This document shows positions 1 through 9,638 of a stretch of 64,000 nucleotides of DNA, piece by piece (position 1 is the first letter of the stretch; every line of letters begins with the position of its first letter). Source of the DNA: Quercus robur (lineage: Eukaryota; Streptophyta; Magnoliopsida; Fagales; Fagaceae); assembly GCF_932294415.1 (NCBI RefSeq), contig NC_065537.1:52399802-52463801 (forward strand), in the 5' to 3' direction. The notes under the pieces were generated by a model. That model saw nothing but the letters and a program-made list of their open reading frames with translations. It did no database searches and was not told where the DNA came from. The translations under genes and the position numbers were made by a program.

Positions 1-1351
1 CTTTCAGAGGTGCCATTTGGTTCAAGGCATCCTTTACTTCCAGCTCGGTAAAATCCTTCATCAAATCACCGTTCATCTCATCGGTCACCCTACAAGGGAT
101 TTTCTCAAGAGAACCCACTTCTAAAACCGGATTGGAGGAGGAGAAGAGTTCTTTGTAGTACCTCTCCATCACGTGTCCAATGTCATCTTGGTCAGTCAAC
201 CAAGCTCCATTCCCATCTCTTATGCCTCGGATCAAATTCTTCCTAAGTCTCTTTGTAGCCTTACTGTGGAAGAAAGCTGTATTATTGTCACCTTTGCTTA
301 GCCACAGCGCCCTAGATCTTTGACACCACATCCTTGCCTCCCGGTCTTGTAACAAATTAATCTCCGATCTTAATCTCCTAATCTGAGTATTGTCCCCGCT
401 CACCATAGCCACTCTCTCGGCCAAGGCTAATTGGCCCTTCTTAATCTCTAACTCCCTCCTCACGTGCCCAAATTTGTGCCTGTTCCACCAAGTTAATTCT
501 TTCTCACATTTAGCCACTTTTTCCATAATGGCTAGACTAGGATTTGACATCCTCGTACTATTCCACACTTCCTCTACCATTTCACCACAAGATGGGTCCG
601 ATAACCACATTTCTTCAAATCTGAAGCACCTCTTTCTCCTAGGATCAGGCAATCCCGACAAATTAATCAATAGAGGAGAATGATCCGATGACATACAACT
701 AAGGTGATGAATCCTAGTTCCTGGAAATTTTTGGAACCAAGAATTTGTAGCCATGCAACGATCCAATCTTATTCTTATGGAATGCCCATCAACAAAATGT
801 TTTGCCCACGTGAACTTCGGACCCACATAACCCAAATCCATAAAACTACATTCATCGATCACATCTCGAAATAATTGCATTTGATTATGGTCTCTAGGAG
901 CTCCACCCCACTTTTCCTCTTGTCGAACAATTTCATTAAAATCTCCACCACAAATCCATGGAATGCTTAATCTAGAATTTAAGCTACTCAATTTACTCCA
1001 CGCTTCACTCCTCCGGTGTGTTTTGGGCTCTCCATAAAAACCAGTAAAACGCCATGCATCCTCAGTGTTCCCATTGATGATCGTATCAATAAAATACCTA
1101 TGTGAATCAACAACCTCAATATTAATAGAATTTTTCCAAAATAATACTAACCCACCGCCACGATTCAATCTTGGAACCACCCACTTCTGATCAAAATTAA
1201 TCTTGCTCAAAATTCGATCTAGCCTTGCTTCGTCTGTCCATGTTTCGACTATAAACACGACAGAGGGATCTTTTGCCTGTATCAATCTAACAAGCTCATT
1301 CTCTGTACGTGGGTTCCCAAGCCCACGACAGTTCCATAATAAGAGACTCAT
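1..1351 (-). CDS. LINE (L1-type) ORF2, endonuclease part, 3' end beyond the window
   Basis: Read on the minus strand from the ATG at 1351-1349, this frame stays open for 450 codons to the window edge. The N-terminal 220 or so residues form an endonuclease/exonuclease/phosphatase domain of the non-LTR retrotransposon type. It starts with the WNCRGLGN motif, followed by VFIVETW (catalytic Glu), GGDFNEI (catalytic Asp/Asn) and SSDHSPL (catalytic Asp-His). The next ~200 residues match the linker seen in plant L1 ORF2 before the reverse transcriptase (ALWLSKGDNNTAFFHSKA). The reverse transcriptase itself would lie outside the window to the left. I saw no stop or frameshift, so this is a relatively young copy. 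The start codon overlaps the stop of the upstream ORF by four bases (ATGA). Confidence 0.9.
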   Translation of the reverse strand, partial: MSLLLWNCRGLGNPRTENELVRLIQAKDPSVVFIVETWTDEARLDRILSKINFDQKWVVPRLNRGGGLVLFWKNSINIEVVDSHRYFIDTIINGNTEDAWRFTGFYGEPKTHRRSEAWSKLSSLNSRLSIPWICGGDFNEIVRQEEKWGGAPRDHNQMQLFRDVIDECSFMDLGYVGPKFTWAKHFVDGHSIRIRLDRCMATNSWFQKFPGTRIHHLSCMSSDHSPLLINLSGLPDPRRKRCFRFEEMWLSDPSCGEMVEEVWNSTRMSNPSLAIMEKVAKCEKELTWWNRHKFGHVRRELEIKKGQLALAERVAMVSGDNTQIRRLRSEINLLQDREARMWCQRSRALWLSKGDNNTAFFHSKATKRLRKNLIRGIRDGNGAWLTDQDDIGHVMERYYKELFSSSNPVLEVGSLEKIPCRVTDEMNGDLMKDFTELEVKDALNQMAPLK

Positions 1352-1977
1352 TGCTTCTGGCAGGGCTGATAACCAGCCTCTACCAATATCTTATTTTTTG
1401 TTGCACCTCCATGAGAAACCCTTCTCTTTTTTGGTAACTCAGATAGGTTTGTTGTGTTTTCTGCACTTCTCTTTCCACCCACTATTTCGGCCATACTCAC
1501 ATCAGTTGCTGCACCTATTCTATAGAACCTTTTCCAAGTACCTTCAGCATGCATGTGACTTACAAGGGAGCTTGGAATCTCAGCAAGTGGCATGCCTGTT
1601 GATGGAGACATTTGAGCCGCCTGGACTGCTGGGTCTAGCACATTAGCTGGATGGGTTATTGGGCACGGCACCTGTTGCTCATAAATGCAAGGTTGACCAA
1701 AAGCATTTTCCTTTTCTATGCTAACTTCAGGTCCGGGTGGCACTATAAAGTTTCTATCATATTTCTTTATTCCTCTATCAATCTCCCTTATTTCCTCCTC
1801 AAAACCTTCATCTGACACCTTTTGCTTTATTGGTTCAAGTTGGTGAAGCATCACATCTTCCTTTGACTCCTTTTGCTTTATTGTTTCACGTTGGTGTAAC
1901 ATCCCATCTTCCTTGATTCCCTCATCCAAAGTCATCCTTGTCTTTTGTGAATTAACATCAATAAGGACCGGTTCCAT
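1348..1977 (-). CDS. LINE ORF1, C-terminal part (gag-like), 5' truncated or divergent
   Basis: This open frame ends with TGA at 1350-1348, directly overlapping the ORF2 start. It is charged and hydrophilic, with a short internal repeat (two diverged copies of an MLHQ...IKQK stretch). Its tail ends in a basic patch, LPKKRRVSHGG. That patch resembles the C-terminal tail of plant L1 ORF1/gag proteins, which sits between the CCHC zinc knuckle and ORF2. The frame remains open upstream to a stop near 2111, so the M at 1977 is only the first ATG. No DUF4283 domain or CCHC zinc knuckle is visible, which suggests that the N-terminal half is missing. The assignment rests mainly on position and on the ORF2 that follows. 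Confidence 0.65.
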   Translation of the reverse strand: MEPVLIDVNSQKTRMTLDEGIKEDGMLHQRETIKQKESKEDVMLHQLEPIKQKVSDEGFEEEIREIDRGIKKYDRNFIVPPGPEVSIEKENAFGQPCIYEQQVPCPITHPANVLDPAVQAAQMSPSTGMPLAEIPSSLVSHMHAEGTWKRFYRIGAATDVSMAEIVGGKRSAENTTNLSELPKKRRVSHGGATKNKILVEAGYQPCQKQ

Positions 1978-2264
1978 GCTGCCTTCTACGTGAGTTTCTA
2001 AATTTTCCTTTTCAGTCCTAACAAGTGTGGTGTCATTTTCTATTGGACGAAATTTAGTTATTAACTTGGTTATAGCCTGATAAAGAATATTTTTAACTCT
2101 TAGAAATTTTCACCAACACCCTTAATTGTTTGGCCTAGTATTAGCCTTCGGCCTTTAAAGCACCATCGGTCACTAAGATCTCTTTGGGATTGTGTCGTGT
2201 TGACACAGTCAGGCTCTGCTTGTGTCATTTGGGTTATCAGCATCATCGAATACCCATGGGGTCT
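1978..2264. other. No gene; sequence upstream of the LINE ORF
   Basis: The first ~130 bases continue the ORF1 frame of the LINE. The rest is unrecognised non-coding sequence up to the MITE that starts at 2268. Confidence 0.5.
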
Positions 2265-2267
2265 TTA

Positions 2268-3159
2268 GAGCATCCACAGCATTGGAGCTAAAAATATAGT
2301 AATTTAACTTCACCAAAAGTTACTTTATCTATTTTACCTACACACATACTACAGCAGTGGATCTATTTTAGCTTTCTATACAATAAAATAATATAAACAT
2401 CACAATAAAATAATATAGCCACTACAATAAAATAATATATTCTATTACCCAAAAAATTTTCACAACACCAACCACAACCACTTCTACCATCAGCCACAGC
2501 CACAACCACTGCCGCCACCACCACCACCACTAGTCCACAGCAGAAAGAAAAAAAAAATCGATATCTCCAATCTTTTTCCTCTACCAGACCAAACAAATTC
2601 ACCGATCACAAATAAAATAAAAAATCACAAATCACAAACAAGCAGCACGTCGGCGAGCTCCATGGGTTTCAGACCGGCGGCTTGATGAGCAAACGATCGG
2701 CGGCGTGAGATGAGGCGATCGGCGACACAACGTCGGCGACCTTCGATGAGCTTCAGACCGGCGACTTGATGAGCGAGCGTTCGGCGACGATCAGCGGCGT
2801 GAGGCGTGAGGCGGCGTGAGGAGATCGGCGGTGGAAGAGAAGTTTACTTGAGAGAGAGAGAGATGAGAGAGTGACTGGGGAGATATTCAGCAAAAAAAAA
2901 AAAAAAAAAACTAGGGAGATGAGAGATTGACTGAGAGAGAGACAGAGAAACATGAGTGAATTTTTTATTAACCGGCCGAATAAAAAATTCTTTTTTTTTT
3001 TTTTTGCTATCTGCTACAGTGCACATCTATATATAGATGTGCACTGTAGCGGAACATCTAAATTTTTGGCTTATACCTCCACTGCTGCAACGTGTCTTTT
3101 GAGTATGTGGAGCTAAATTTTAGCAATATAGCAATATGCTTCCACTGCTGTGAATGCTC
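2268..3159. mobile_element. Tourist/PIF-Harbinger-type MITE, GAGCATC terminal repeats
   Basis: The left end reads GAGCATCCACAGCATTGGA. The complement of the right end reads GAGCATTCACAGCAGTGGA. Both ends are flanked directly by TTA (2265-2267 and 3160-3162), the target duplication expected of PIF/Harbinger elements. The interior has GGCGAC-rich and GAGA-rich stretches, poly-A near 2891-2909 and a small self-complementary ATCTATATATAGAT motif near 3026. There is no transposase ORF, so the element is non-autonomous. The short ORFs inside are low-complexity chance frames. Confidence 0.8.
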
Positions 3160-3269
3160 TTATGTCCCCATACCATGAGATCCGCATTAAATAGGACTCA
3201 CGGTGACACCCCATGTCATGACGAACATCTCTATATCGACTACGAATTGTACCTGGTCCTACGCCACTT

Positions 3270-4445
3270 ATGTGTACTCTACACTTGCATCCCCATATGG
3301 AAAGAACTTTTGCACCACACCCAAAAATTCTTCTACACATTTGTATTTTCAAAATATGGGAAATTAAGTCCGAAGATCTTGAAACATTAACTCTGTGTCT
3401 TCCCCACAAGGGAAGATCCTACATTTATGAGATCTTGGTTAACTCTATGCCACTATATAAGCATCAAGCCTCCTCTTCTCCAAAGCATGTGCAATTTCCT
3501 AACTCTCACACTTTTAGAGTTATTGGAGATTCTTCTTTCACTAACTTAACCTTCGAAGGATCTTTGGTTGGCACCCCATCAGTGCTCTCTTCAGGTACCT
3601 TTAAGTGTCACGCGTGTGGATAATCAACTCACTGATGATTTTGTGCATCATTAGTTGGAGCCGTTTGTGGGAACATGACTAGCCATATCACCGCTCCTAA
3701 GACAAAGATTTGCATGGTCCAAACATGATCAATGACTACCACCAAACTTGAAACTGGGAATCCCTCCAACACTTTGGAGAGGCAAGTGCAAACCCTTGTT
3801 GTTGTTGTCGACTCACCCAACAAAACTAGGAGCTCAAGCGACAGGTGAACCTAATGCATGAGCACCATGCTCAAACCGATGACCAGCACGACGACAGCCA
3901 CCTCCCGACAGGTGACCGAAACAAGAAGGAAGACTAAGAAGACAACAATGTTGCTAGTAGGTGCAATATAAGGGAAGATGTTGATTGTCAATCAAAGTTA
4001 GAGAGTAGTGCACTTCGCATGGCGCAAGACAAGCAGACGATGAAGGACAAGATGGACATGATGATGAACGCCATGAGATGGAGAGTGGCTACCAATTTGG
4101 ACAGTCTAGTCCATCACACTGACTCTCCCTTTACGACTTAGGTTACATCTTGTCCCCTTCCACCCAAATTTCGGATGCCACAAGTAGAGACTTATGATGG
4201 GTTGAAGGATTCGCTTGACCACCTAGAGTCCTTCACAACTCTTTTGCACCTTTAGGGTGTGCCAAATGAGATAATGTGCATAACTTTTCCAACCACACTC
4301 AAGGGACCAGCTAGGGCATGGTTCAACAAGTTCGCTCCAAACTTTGTCTCAACCTTCAAGGAATTGAGTGGTCATTTCATCACACACTTCATTGGTGGGC
4401 AGAGATACAAGCGATCCTCAGCAAGTTTGAAAGTTTGGAGTGTAT
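3270..4445 (+). mobile_element. Ty3/gypsy retrotransposon remnant: LTR end, leader and gag
   Basis: The stretch to about 3650 reads like the 3' part of a gypsy LTR. It is followed at 3655-3673 by TTGGAGCCGTTTGTGGGAA, close to the leader found just after the LTR in many plant gypsy elements. A gag-like frame starts near 3675. It continues in broken form to about 4442, where LKGPARAWFNKFAP and the following FKELSGHFITHF match the retrotransposon gag domain (PF03732 type). A stop at 4254 and missing frames show it is dead. No protease or polymerase region follows, because the copy is cut off at about 4445. Confidence 0.75.
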
Positions 4446-5939
4446 AGTAATTAAAATTTTTTTTTTCTAAGTGAAATTATGGTTTTCTAGATTAATTACT
4501 ACATTTTAAAATAAATAGATTAATAACCAACATATTGCTATACACTTTCCAATAGATAGTTAGACACTGTGTTATAGCATATTTAAAAATTATTTACTAA
4601 ATATGGTTGTATTTTTCTCTTTCATCTTTCTCTCCTGTAATTTAAAAAAACTTTCTTACCCTGTCATTTTTTTGAAATTTAGATTTGCAGTTCACTGTCA
4701 AGTACGAAACTTGGGTAATTTGCAAGAAAGAGTTGCTAGAACAAATTGATAGGTTAGGAAAGCCTAATTTTTCCTTTGTTTATCTCTTACTTTGTAATAG
4801 ATTCTATCCATTATGTATTTGTGTTTGAATTGCCTCCGTTTTTGTATATTTTAGATAGCTTTTTCTACAAAGAAAAAAAAAATGCATTCAATGAATTATT
4901 TTTCAACTAACTTGTAAAACCGTTATGTTTTTTTTTTTTTTTTTTTTTTTTTCCCTTTGGTGTTATGCTTTGTGATCAACTTCCTTACAATGATTACTTC
5001 AGCTTCTTTTTGTAATCTCTCTTTCACATTTTTCCATATATATTATTTTTTAAATATATTTGTCTGTCATTTTGTTTAGACAGATTTATAACATTCACCA
5101 GGTGTTTTGCAAGAAATGTTGCTAGATAAAATTGGCAGGTTAGGATGGCCTCACTAACCCTCTATTTATCTCATATTTTGGATTACATTTTTTCAATTGA
5201 TGTATTTGGGTTAGTTCTTAGCAAAATTAGATTTTTAGAGTTCTCTTTGGTTTAATTTTTTTAAAATAAAACTACCTTTTTAGGCTTTACATGTTAGTCT
5301 ACCTCAAAGATTACATTTTCTTGATTCTAAGGGATTTCAGTTGCAATTTGTGATGATTCTATTAATGAAACTTTCAATTTCAAATAGAGCTCCTATATAT
5401 GGTTTGTGATCTCTAGCATTTTTTCCCCACCTGTGTTTGTAAGATTTGAGTTGCGATAGTAGTAGATTATTAATTACAAGTTTGGGTATCTTATATTAGA
5501 ATCTATTATTTTGTTAGTCTCTATCTTTCATACCGTACTTTGTTTTGTTGAATTGTTTTGGAACTTTATGCATCCATCTTGATCTATCTTTCATACCGTA
5601 CTTTGTTTTTCCTATTAAATAAGTAGTGTTGTACTCAAAGTTGTTGGTTTGTAAGTGAACGGTTTGATTCAGGTGCTAATTTGAAAATTTTGTTGATTAA
5701 GATAAATCAAGATGTTTTTTCATATTTAGGTGTGGGTAGACTCATTACATGAATTTGAGTGTCCATGTGCTGAATTAGCAACATGTGTGCACCTTGAGGC
5801 AATATCTTTACACGAGATAATATTGGAGAAGAAGACTAGGACTTGGTGACATTTTCTGGTTGAATTAATAGTGAGGATTTTATATATTTATATTTTAAAT
5901 GTGTTTGAACAATGGTAATTTGCACCAACTGTTTAGTGC

Positions 5940-5983
<44 letters not shown>

Positions 5984-6038
5984 CTTTTGATTTTTATTTT
6001 ATTTTATTTCTTACATGCTTGCTTTTCATTTCCTTTAA
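4446..6038. other. AT-rich non-coding stretch with a diverged internal duplication
   Basis: No gene is visible. A segment near 4710-4800 (GGGTAATTTGCAAGAAAGAG onward) recurs in diverged form near 5100-5180 (GGTGTTTTGCAAGAAATG onward), and a shorter echo is seen near 6549. This suggests an old duplication of an exon-like piece. A CTTTCATACCGTACTTTGTTTT motif occurs twice (near 5526 and 5587). Long T runs occur at 4928-4952 and 5943-5979. Confidence 0.45.
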
Positions 6039-6039
6039 A

Positions 6040-6140
6040 AGGTAGGGTGGAATGCCATGTTGTCTTTGGCAAGATGCCGTATGGGATAGATGTTGTCTAC
6101 ACGAGTGAAGCAAAAGGATATGTTCCATTATTGTTTTTGA
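6040..6140 (+). pseudogene. Possible cyclophilin (peptidyl-prolyl isomerase) exon relic
   Basis: The frame contains HVVFGKMPYGIDVVYTSEAKG. This resembles the conserved cyclophilin segment HVVFGKV-x-x-GMDVVYK-x-EAEG near the C-terminal part of the domain. The match is short and lies in an otherwise non-coding AT-rich stretch, with no companion exons recognised. I take it as a decayed fragment or retrocopy piece. Confidence 0.4.
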
Positions 6141-6689
6141 ATGTTATTCTATTTGGTCAAATATTTATAAATTTTACCATTTATCTAGAGATGCTGTATT
6201 TTGGAAAAGTCTTCAAAAATATCATCCAAAGTCCATCTGTTTCTAAGTAATTTTTTTAGAACAATGCTTACTCCTAAATCCATGTATATTTATTCTTTAT
6301 TCTTGATATGAAAAGTATTAACAAATTTAATATTTTTTAAATGGATAACATTAGAAATACATTTTGAACTAGTTTAGTCTTGGTGTCCTATGAGCATTCA
6401 ATGGTTCTATGGGATCAATCTTGCACATTTTTTCAATTTAAATCAGATTAAAACTTCTTTTTATTTTCTGTAATTTTTGAAACTTTCTTCTCTCATCCTT
6501 TAGTTGAAGCACAAATTTACAAAGTTCTCTTTCAGATAAGACATTTGGGTGTTTTCCAAGAAGAGTTAATGATACTTCTACTTTTGATTTCAAAATTGAT
6601 TTCAAAAGTTTGTTCCTAGGACATTTGTCAAATTGATTTTTGGGTGAAAACCTAGTATGTGATACTTCTACTTTTGGAGATGTCCAACA

Positions 6690-6900
6690 CTTGTGCTAGA
6701 AAGGAAGTCTGACAAATTGAAATCAAAAGACAGAAAAATGTGTGTTTATGTTGGGTATCCAAAAGGAATTGCAGAAGATTACTTTGGTAGTCATAAAGAA
6801 GACAAGATGTTTGTAAAGTACAAATACAAAATTTCTTGATAATGATTATGTGAATAATCTTAAAGCTTCTCGTAGAATTGTTCTAGAAGAAAAATGTCAG
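6690..6900 (+). mobile_element. Ty1/copia fragment (end of integrase region)
   Basis: The translation gives CVYVGYPKGIAEDYFGSHKEDKM, then an FVKYK stretch, and after a stop, ASRRIVLEE. This matches the copia segment CLFVGYPKGT-x-GY-F-DP-x-VFVS that follows the integrase core. The frame is broken by a TGA, and neither LTRs nor reverse transcriptase are seen next to it, so this is a short dead fragment. Confidence 0.6.
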
Positions 6901-7113
6901 AATTTGTAGGACAACTATAAAATACATTAAGAAATGAGATGATAGTATTAGATACATCACAAGGCGTTTTTTTTAGTGGTGTTTGTCAAAAACACCACTA
7001 TAAGTACCCTATAGTGGCGTTTGTCAAATGCCACTATAGACACTTTTTATTTTAGTTTTTTTTTTTCCCTTTTTTCGGTTGGGTTTTTTTTATTAAAAAA
7101 AAAAAAAAAAAAA

Positions 7114-7396
7114 ACTATAGTGGTGTTTGACAAATGCCACTGTAGGTCCTTGACTTATAGTGGCATTTGATCGATTGGGTTTTTTTTTTATAAAAAAAAA
7201 AGAGCTGGAGGAGAAAAAAAGAACTATAGTGGTGTTTGACAAACGCCACTGTAGGCCCTTGACTTATAGTGGCGTTTGACCGATTGGGTTTTTTTTTTTT
7301 TTTTTAAAAAGCTGGAGGAGAAAAAAAGAACTATAGTGGTGTTTGACAAATGCCACTGTAGGCCCTTGACTTATAGTGACGTTTGTCAAACGCCAT
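7114..7396 (+). repeat. About 108-bp tandem repeat, 2.6 copies
   Basis: Units begin with ACTATAGTGGTGTTTGAC at 7114, 7223 and 7330. Each contains GCCACTGTAGG and CCTTGACTTATAGTG; the two full units also carry a T/A run and GAGCTGGAGGAG or a close variant. The third unit is interrupted by the LTR insertion at 7397. The short ORF at 7276-7485 is a chance frame crossing this junction. Confidence 0.75.
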
Positions 7397-7877
7397 TGAT
7401 GGGAGTGACGAGATTACGTCCCCTTGACGAAGTCAACACTCACGACGAGGTCATCCCTAATGACGAGGAAACCAGTCATCACTGACGAGGATAAAAAAAT
7501 CATTCAATATAGCTAGCCAATGGCTTGGGTAGTTAACGAAACCAACTAAGCAAATCGTTGGGAGCCTATTAAAAGCCCCATTATTGGGCAGGAGGTGTTA
7601 CTAAGAAAGACATTAACACCACAACAGCTAGCAACCAAAACCACATATATAAAACCCTCACATTGTTAACAAAAGGTACACATATGCACACTCTAAGAAA
7701 CACCTATTGTTATCTTATTCATCCATTTTCATTTTGCAAAGTGCTTTTCTGTTCTAACTTTGGCATCGGAAGCGTTGTGGCAGACACCACACTAGTAACC
7801 ATTATAGAGGATACATTCACACTGACAGGAGGCCAATTCCATCTACCCATCTCGACTGACGAATTCACATTTCATCA
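7397..7877. mobile_element. Solo LTR (probably Ty3/gypsy) with 5-bp target duplication
   Basis: The 481-bp segment starts TGATG and ends CATCA, a perfect 5-bp terminal inverted repeat with the TG...CA ends of LTRs. It is flanked by GCCAT (7392-7396) and GCCAC (7878-7882), a 5-bp duplication with one C-to-T change. Removing it restores the uninterrupted CGCCACTATAG motif of the host repeat. The interior has a TATATAAAACCC promoter-like stretch near 7645 and a GGCATCGGAAGCGTTGTGGC stretch that I associate with plant gypsy LTRs. No internal retrotransposon sequence remains, so it arose by LTR-LTR recombination. Confidence 0.8.
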
Positions 7878-8039
7878 GCCACTATAGGCACTTTTTATTT
7901 TAGTTTTTATTTTTTATTTTTATTTTTTAAGAGTTAGAGAAGAAGAAAGACTTATAGTGGCGTTTTCGAAACACCACTATAGCCCACCACCCCAAAAAAC
8001 AAAAAAAACCAGATGTGTTCAAGCCTACGGGATTGAGAT

Positions 8040-8068
8040 ACCGTGCAATACCTAGGGTATTGCACGGT
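8040..8068. repeat. Perfect 13-bp palindrome with 3-nt centre
   Basis: ACCGTGCAATACC is followed by TAG and then its exact complement GGTATTGCACGGT, about 440 bp upstream of the cytochrome c start codon. The second arm is followed by GTGCAATTGCAC, itself a perfect palindrome. It may be the tip of a small foldback element or a regulatory site; the sequence alone does not decide. Confidence 0.8.
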
Positions 8069-8511
8069 GTGCAATTGCACAAATCCCAGCCATCCATTTA
8101 ATCCAATGGCTCCTTATTTTGACACCTCACCAGGACACGCTGGCAATCCGTGTGCTCACTCAACTTTTCATTTTAGCTTCACTTCTCAGTAAAAACACAC
8201 ACTCTCTCTCTCTCTCTCTCTCTCTTTCCCACTTCAACCGGTTTCTCTCTCGCCTCCACCACTCTCACAGCCTCCACGCTTCCCTCAACCTCATCGTCAC
8301 TGCTACCAGCATACCCAACTCAGACCCATCAGCAAAATCGAAGCCAAAACATCAACTCACCATTTGAAGCCACCTCTTCTCGAATATTCTTCTCTTTCCT
8401 AGAAATTTCAGCAACTCTCTCTCTCTCTAAGCTTTGCTCTTAAAAACCCCTCCTTTTCACTTCAACTTTCTCAGCCTCTAGTAGACGAACCTAAAAGAGA
8501 GGGAGAGAAAA

Positions 8512-8623
8512 ATGGCGTCGTTTTCTGAATCTCCACCTGGCGATCCAAAGGTCGGAGAGAAGATCTTCAAAACCAAGTGCGCTCAGTGCCACACCGTTGA
8601 CAAAGGCGCTGGTCACAGGCAAG
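8512..8623 (+). pseudogene. CYTC: Cytochrome c first exon (gene truncated after exon 1)
   Basis: The ATG at 8512 follows a CT-rich leader typical of a plant 5' UTR. The exon encodes [19 protein letters not shown], then the haem-attachment motif CAQCH (Cys-x-x-Cys-His) and [11 protein letters not shown]. It ends at G|GTATTC, the place where I expect the first intron of plant cytochrome c genes (inside the Gly codon after ...HKQ). The rest of the ~112-residue protein (residues from NGLFGRQ through the C-terminal AYLK) was not found downstream. Reading on through the next plausible acceptor (9205) stops within five codons. The gene looks truncated by rearrangement or transposon insertion, since the 3-kb inverted repeat begins 1 kb downstream. 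The reader frames at 8119-8367 are chance ORFs in the upstream region. Confidence 0.75.
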
Positions 8624-9638
8624 GTATTCACTTTTTTCTGATTTTTTATTTATTTTTATTGATTTTTATATGTATTCGATTTGGTTGCGGCGTGTTTGGA
8701 TCTGAGTGATAATTCAAAGTTTGTGACTTTAGCTCATGTGTATTGGATTTTTGTTCTGTGATTTTGATCTGTTGAGATCTATTTGGGTTGAATGAACTGT
8801 TTTTTGTTAATTATGAGGATGTAGTTGAAATGAAATTTGCTTAAGATCTGACTGGTTTTGATTCGAGTGATCTGTTTGGCTACTTAGAAAGTTGAAGAAA
8901 AATAAATAAAAAAGAAGAAATTTTTATTTCTGTAATTGTCAAGCAATCTTAAAAATATAATTTTGAAAGAGTTGGAGAAATAAAAATATAATTTTGAAAA
9001 AAAAAAAAAAGTAAGATTGATTTTTTGTAACATGAGAAAGGATTATTGTGTATATTATGAAGACCCAACAAAAATAGGTAGCCTTGGTCTGACATGGAAG
9101 AATATATTGTGTATATTTTTTCGTGGTGAATTTCTTTTTGTTTTTCTGGTTTTTTTTTTTTTAATCTGAAAAGTTGTTTAACTTTTATTTTGCACATTGT
9201 TGCAGGAAGATGTACCTGAAGAATTTGCTACTCTGGTACTGAATTTTATCTCTCGCAACCATATAGGACCTCATGGAGTTGAGGTTGGTATCCCATATTC
9301 TATTCCTTAATATGATATCTAGGAAAGGGATTCTGGACCTCTGGTATTATGTAGGAATTAGTTTTTTGTTTAATTTCTTCAAAACCTGAGTTGTGCATTC
9401 CACCTTAGAGATCATTGACTTCAAGGTTTCATGTGTAGAAGTGCCAATGAGCCTACCTCCTCCACCTAAAAGTTCTAGGTGAAGTTCTAGTTGAAGTGTG
9501 AGGTTGTGGGTTCAAGACGCATTGGGTGTGTGCGCAACTTACCAATAAAAAATTAATTTTTGGTAATCAAATATTTTTTTTGGTGGTTTTTTTGGCTATA
9601 GTGCCGTTTGTAGAGTCTATAGTGGCGTTAGTCTCTAG
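8624..9638 (+). other. Residual cytochrome c intron and an unidentified exon-like ORF
   Basis: The first ~580 bp look like an intact plant intron (T-rich, ending TTGCAG at 9205). The piece after it, 9206-9281, reads EDVPEEFATLVLNFISR in one frame and ends before GTTGGT. It does not match cytochrome c and I cannot name it. From about 9425 the sequence is non-coding and leads into the TATAGTGGCG motif and the inverted repeat. Confidence 0.4.

Larger units (their letters stand above)
6965..7990. repeat. TATAGTGGCGTTT palindromic repeat element, split by a solo LTR
   Basis: The region is built from short inverted units of the form TAGTGGCGTTTGTCAAACGCCACTATA. It starts near 6972 and ends near 7985 with GAAACACCACTATAG. 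The same spacer (CACTTTTTATTTTAG) follows the unit on both sides. The CACTATA motif hints at a CACTA/EnSpm relation or subterminal repeats of another DNA element, but I cannot set clean termini. A solo LTR (7397-7877) sits inside, so the original element was about 545 bp. A lone related motif occurs at 9598-9630. Confidence 0.6.

Noticed and set aside
1203-1646. 147-residue plus-strand ORF
   Set aside because: It is an antisense shadow of the LINE ORF1/ORF2 junction on the minus strand.
7114-7396. Regular repeats as a possible CRISPR-like array
   Set aside because: The sequence is clearly plant nuclear DNA, and the units are contiguous with no variable spacers.
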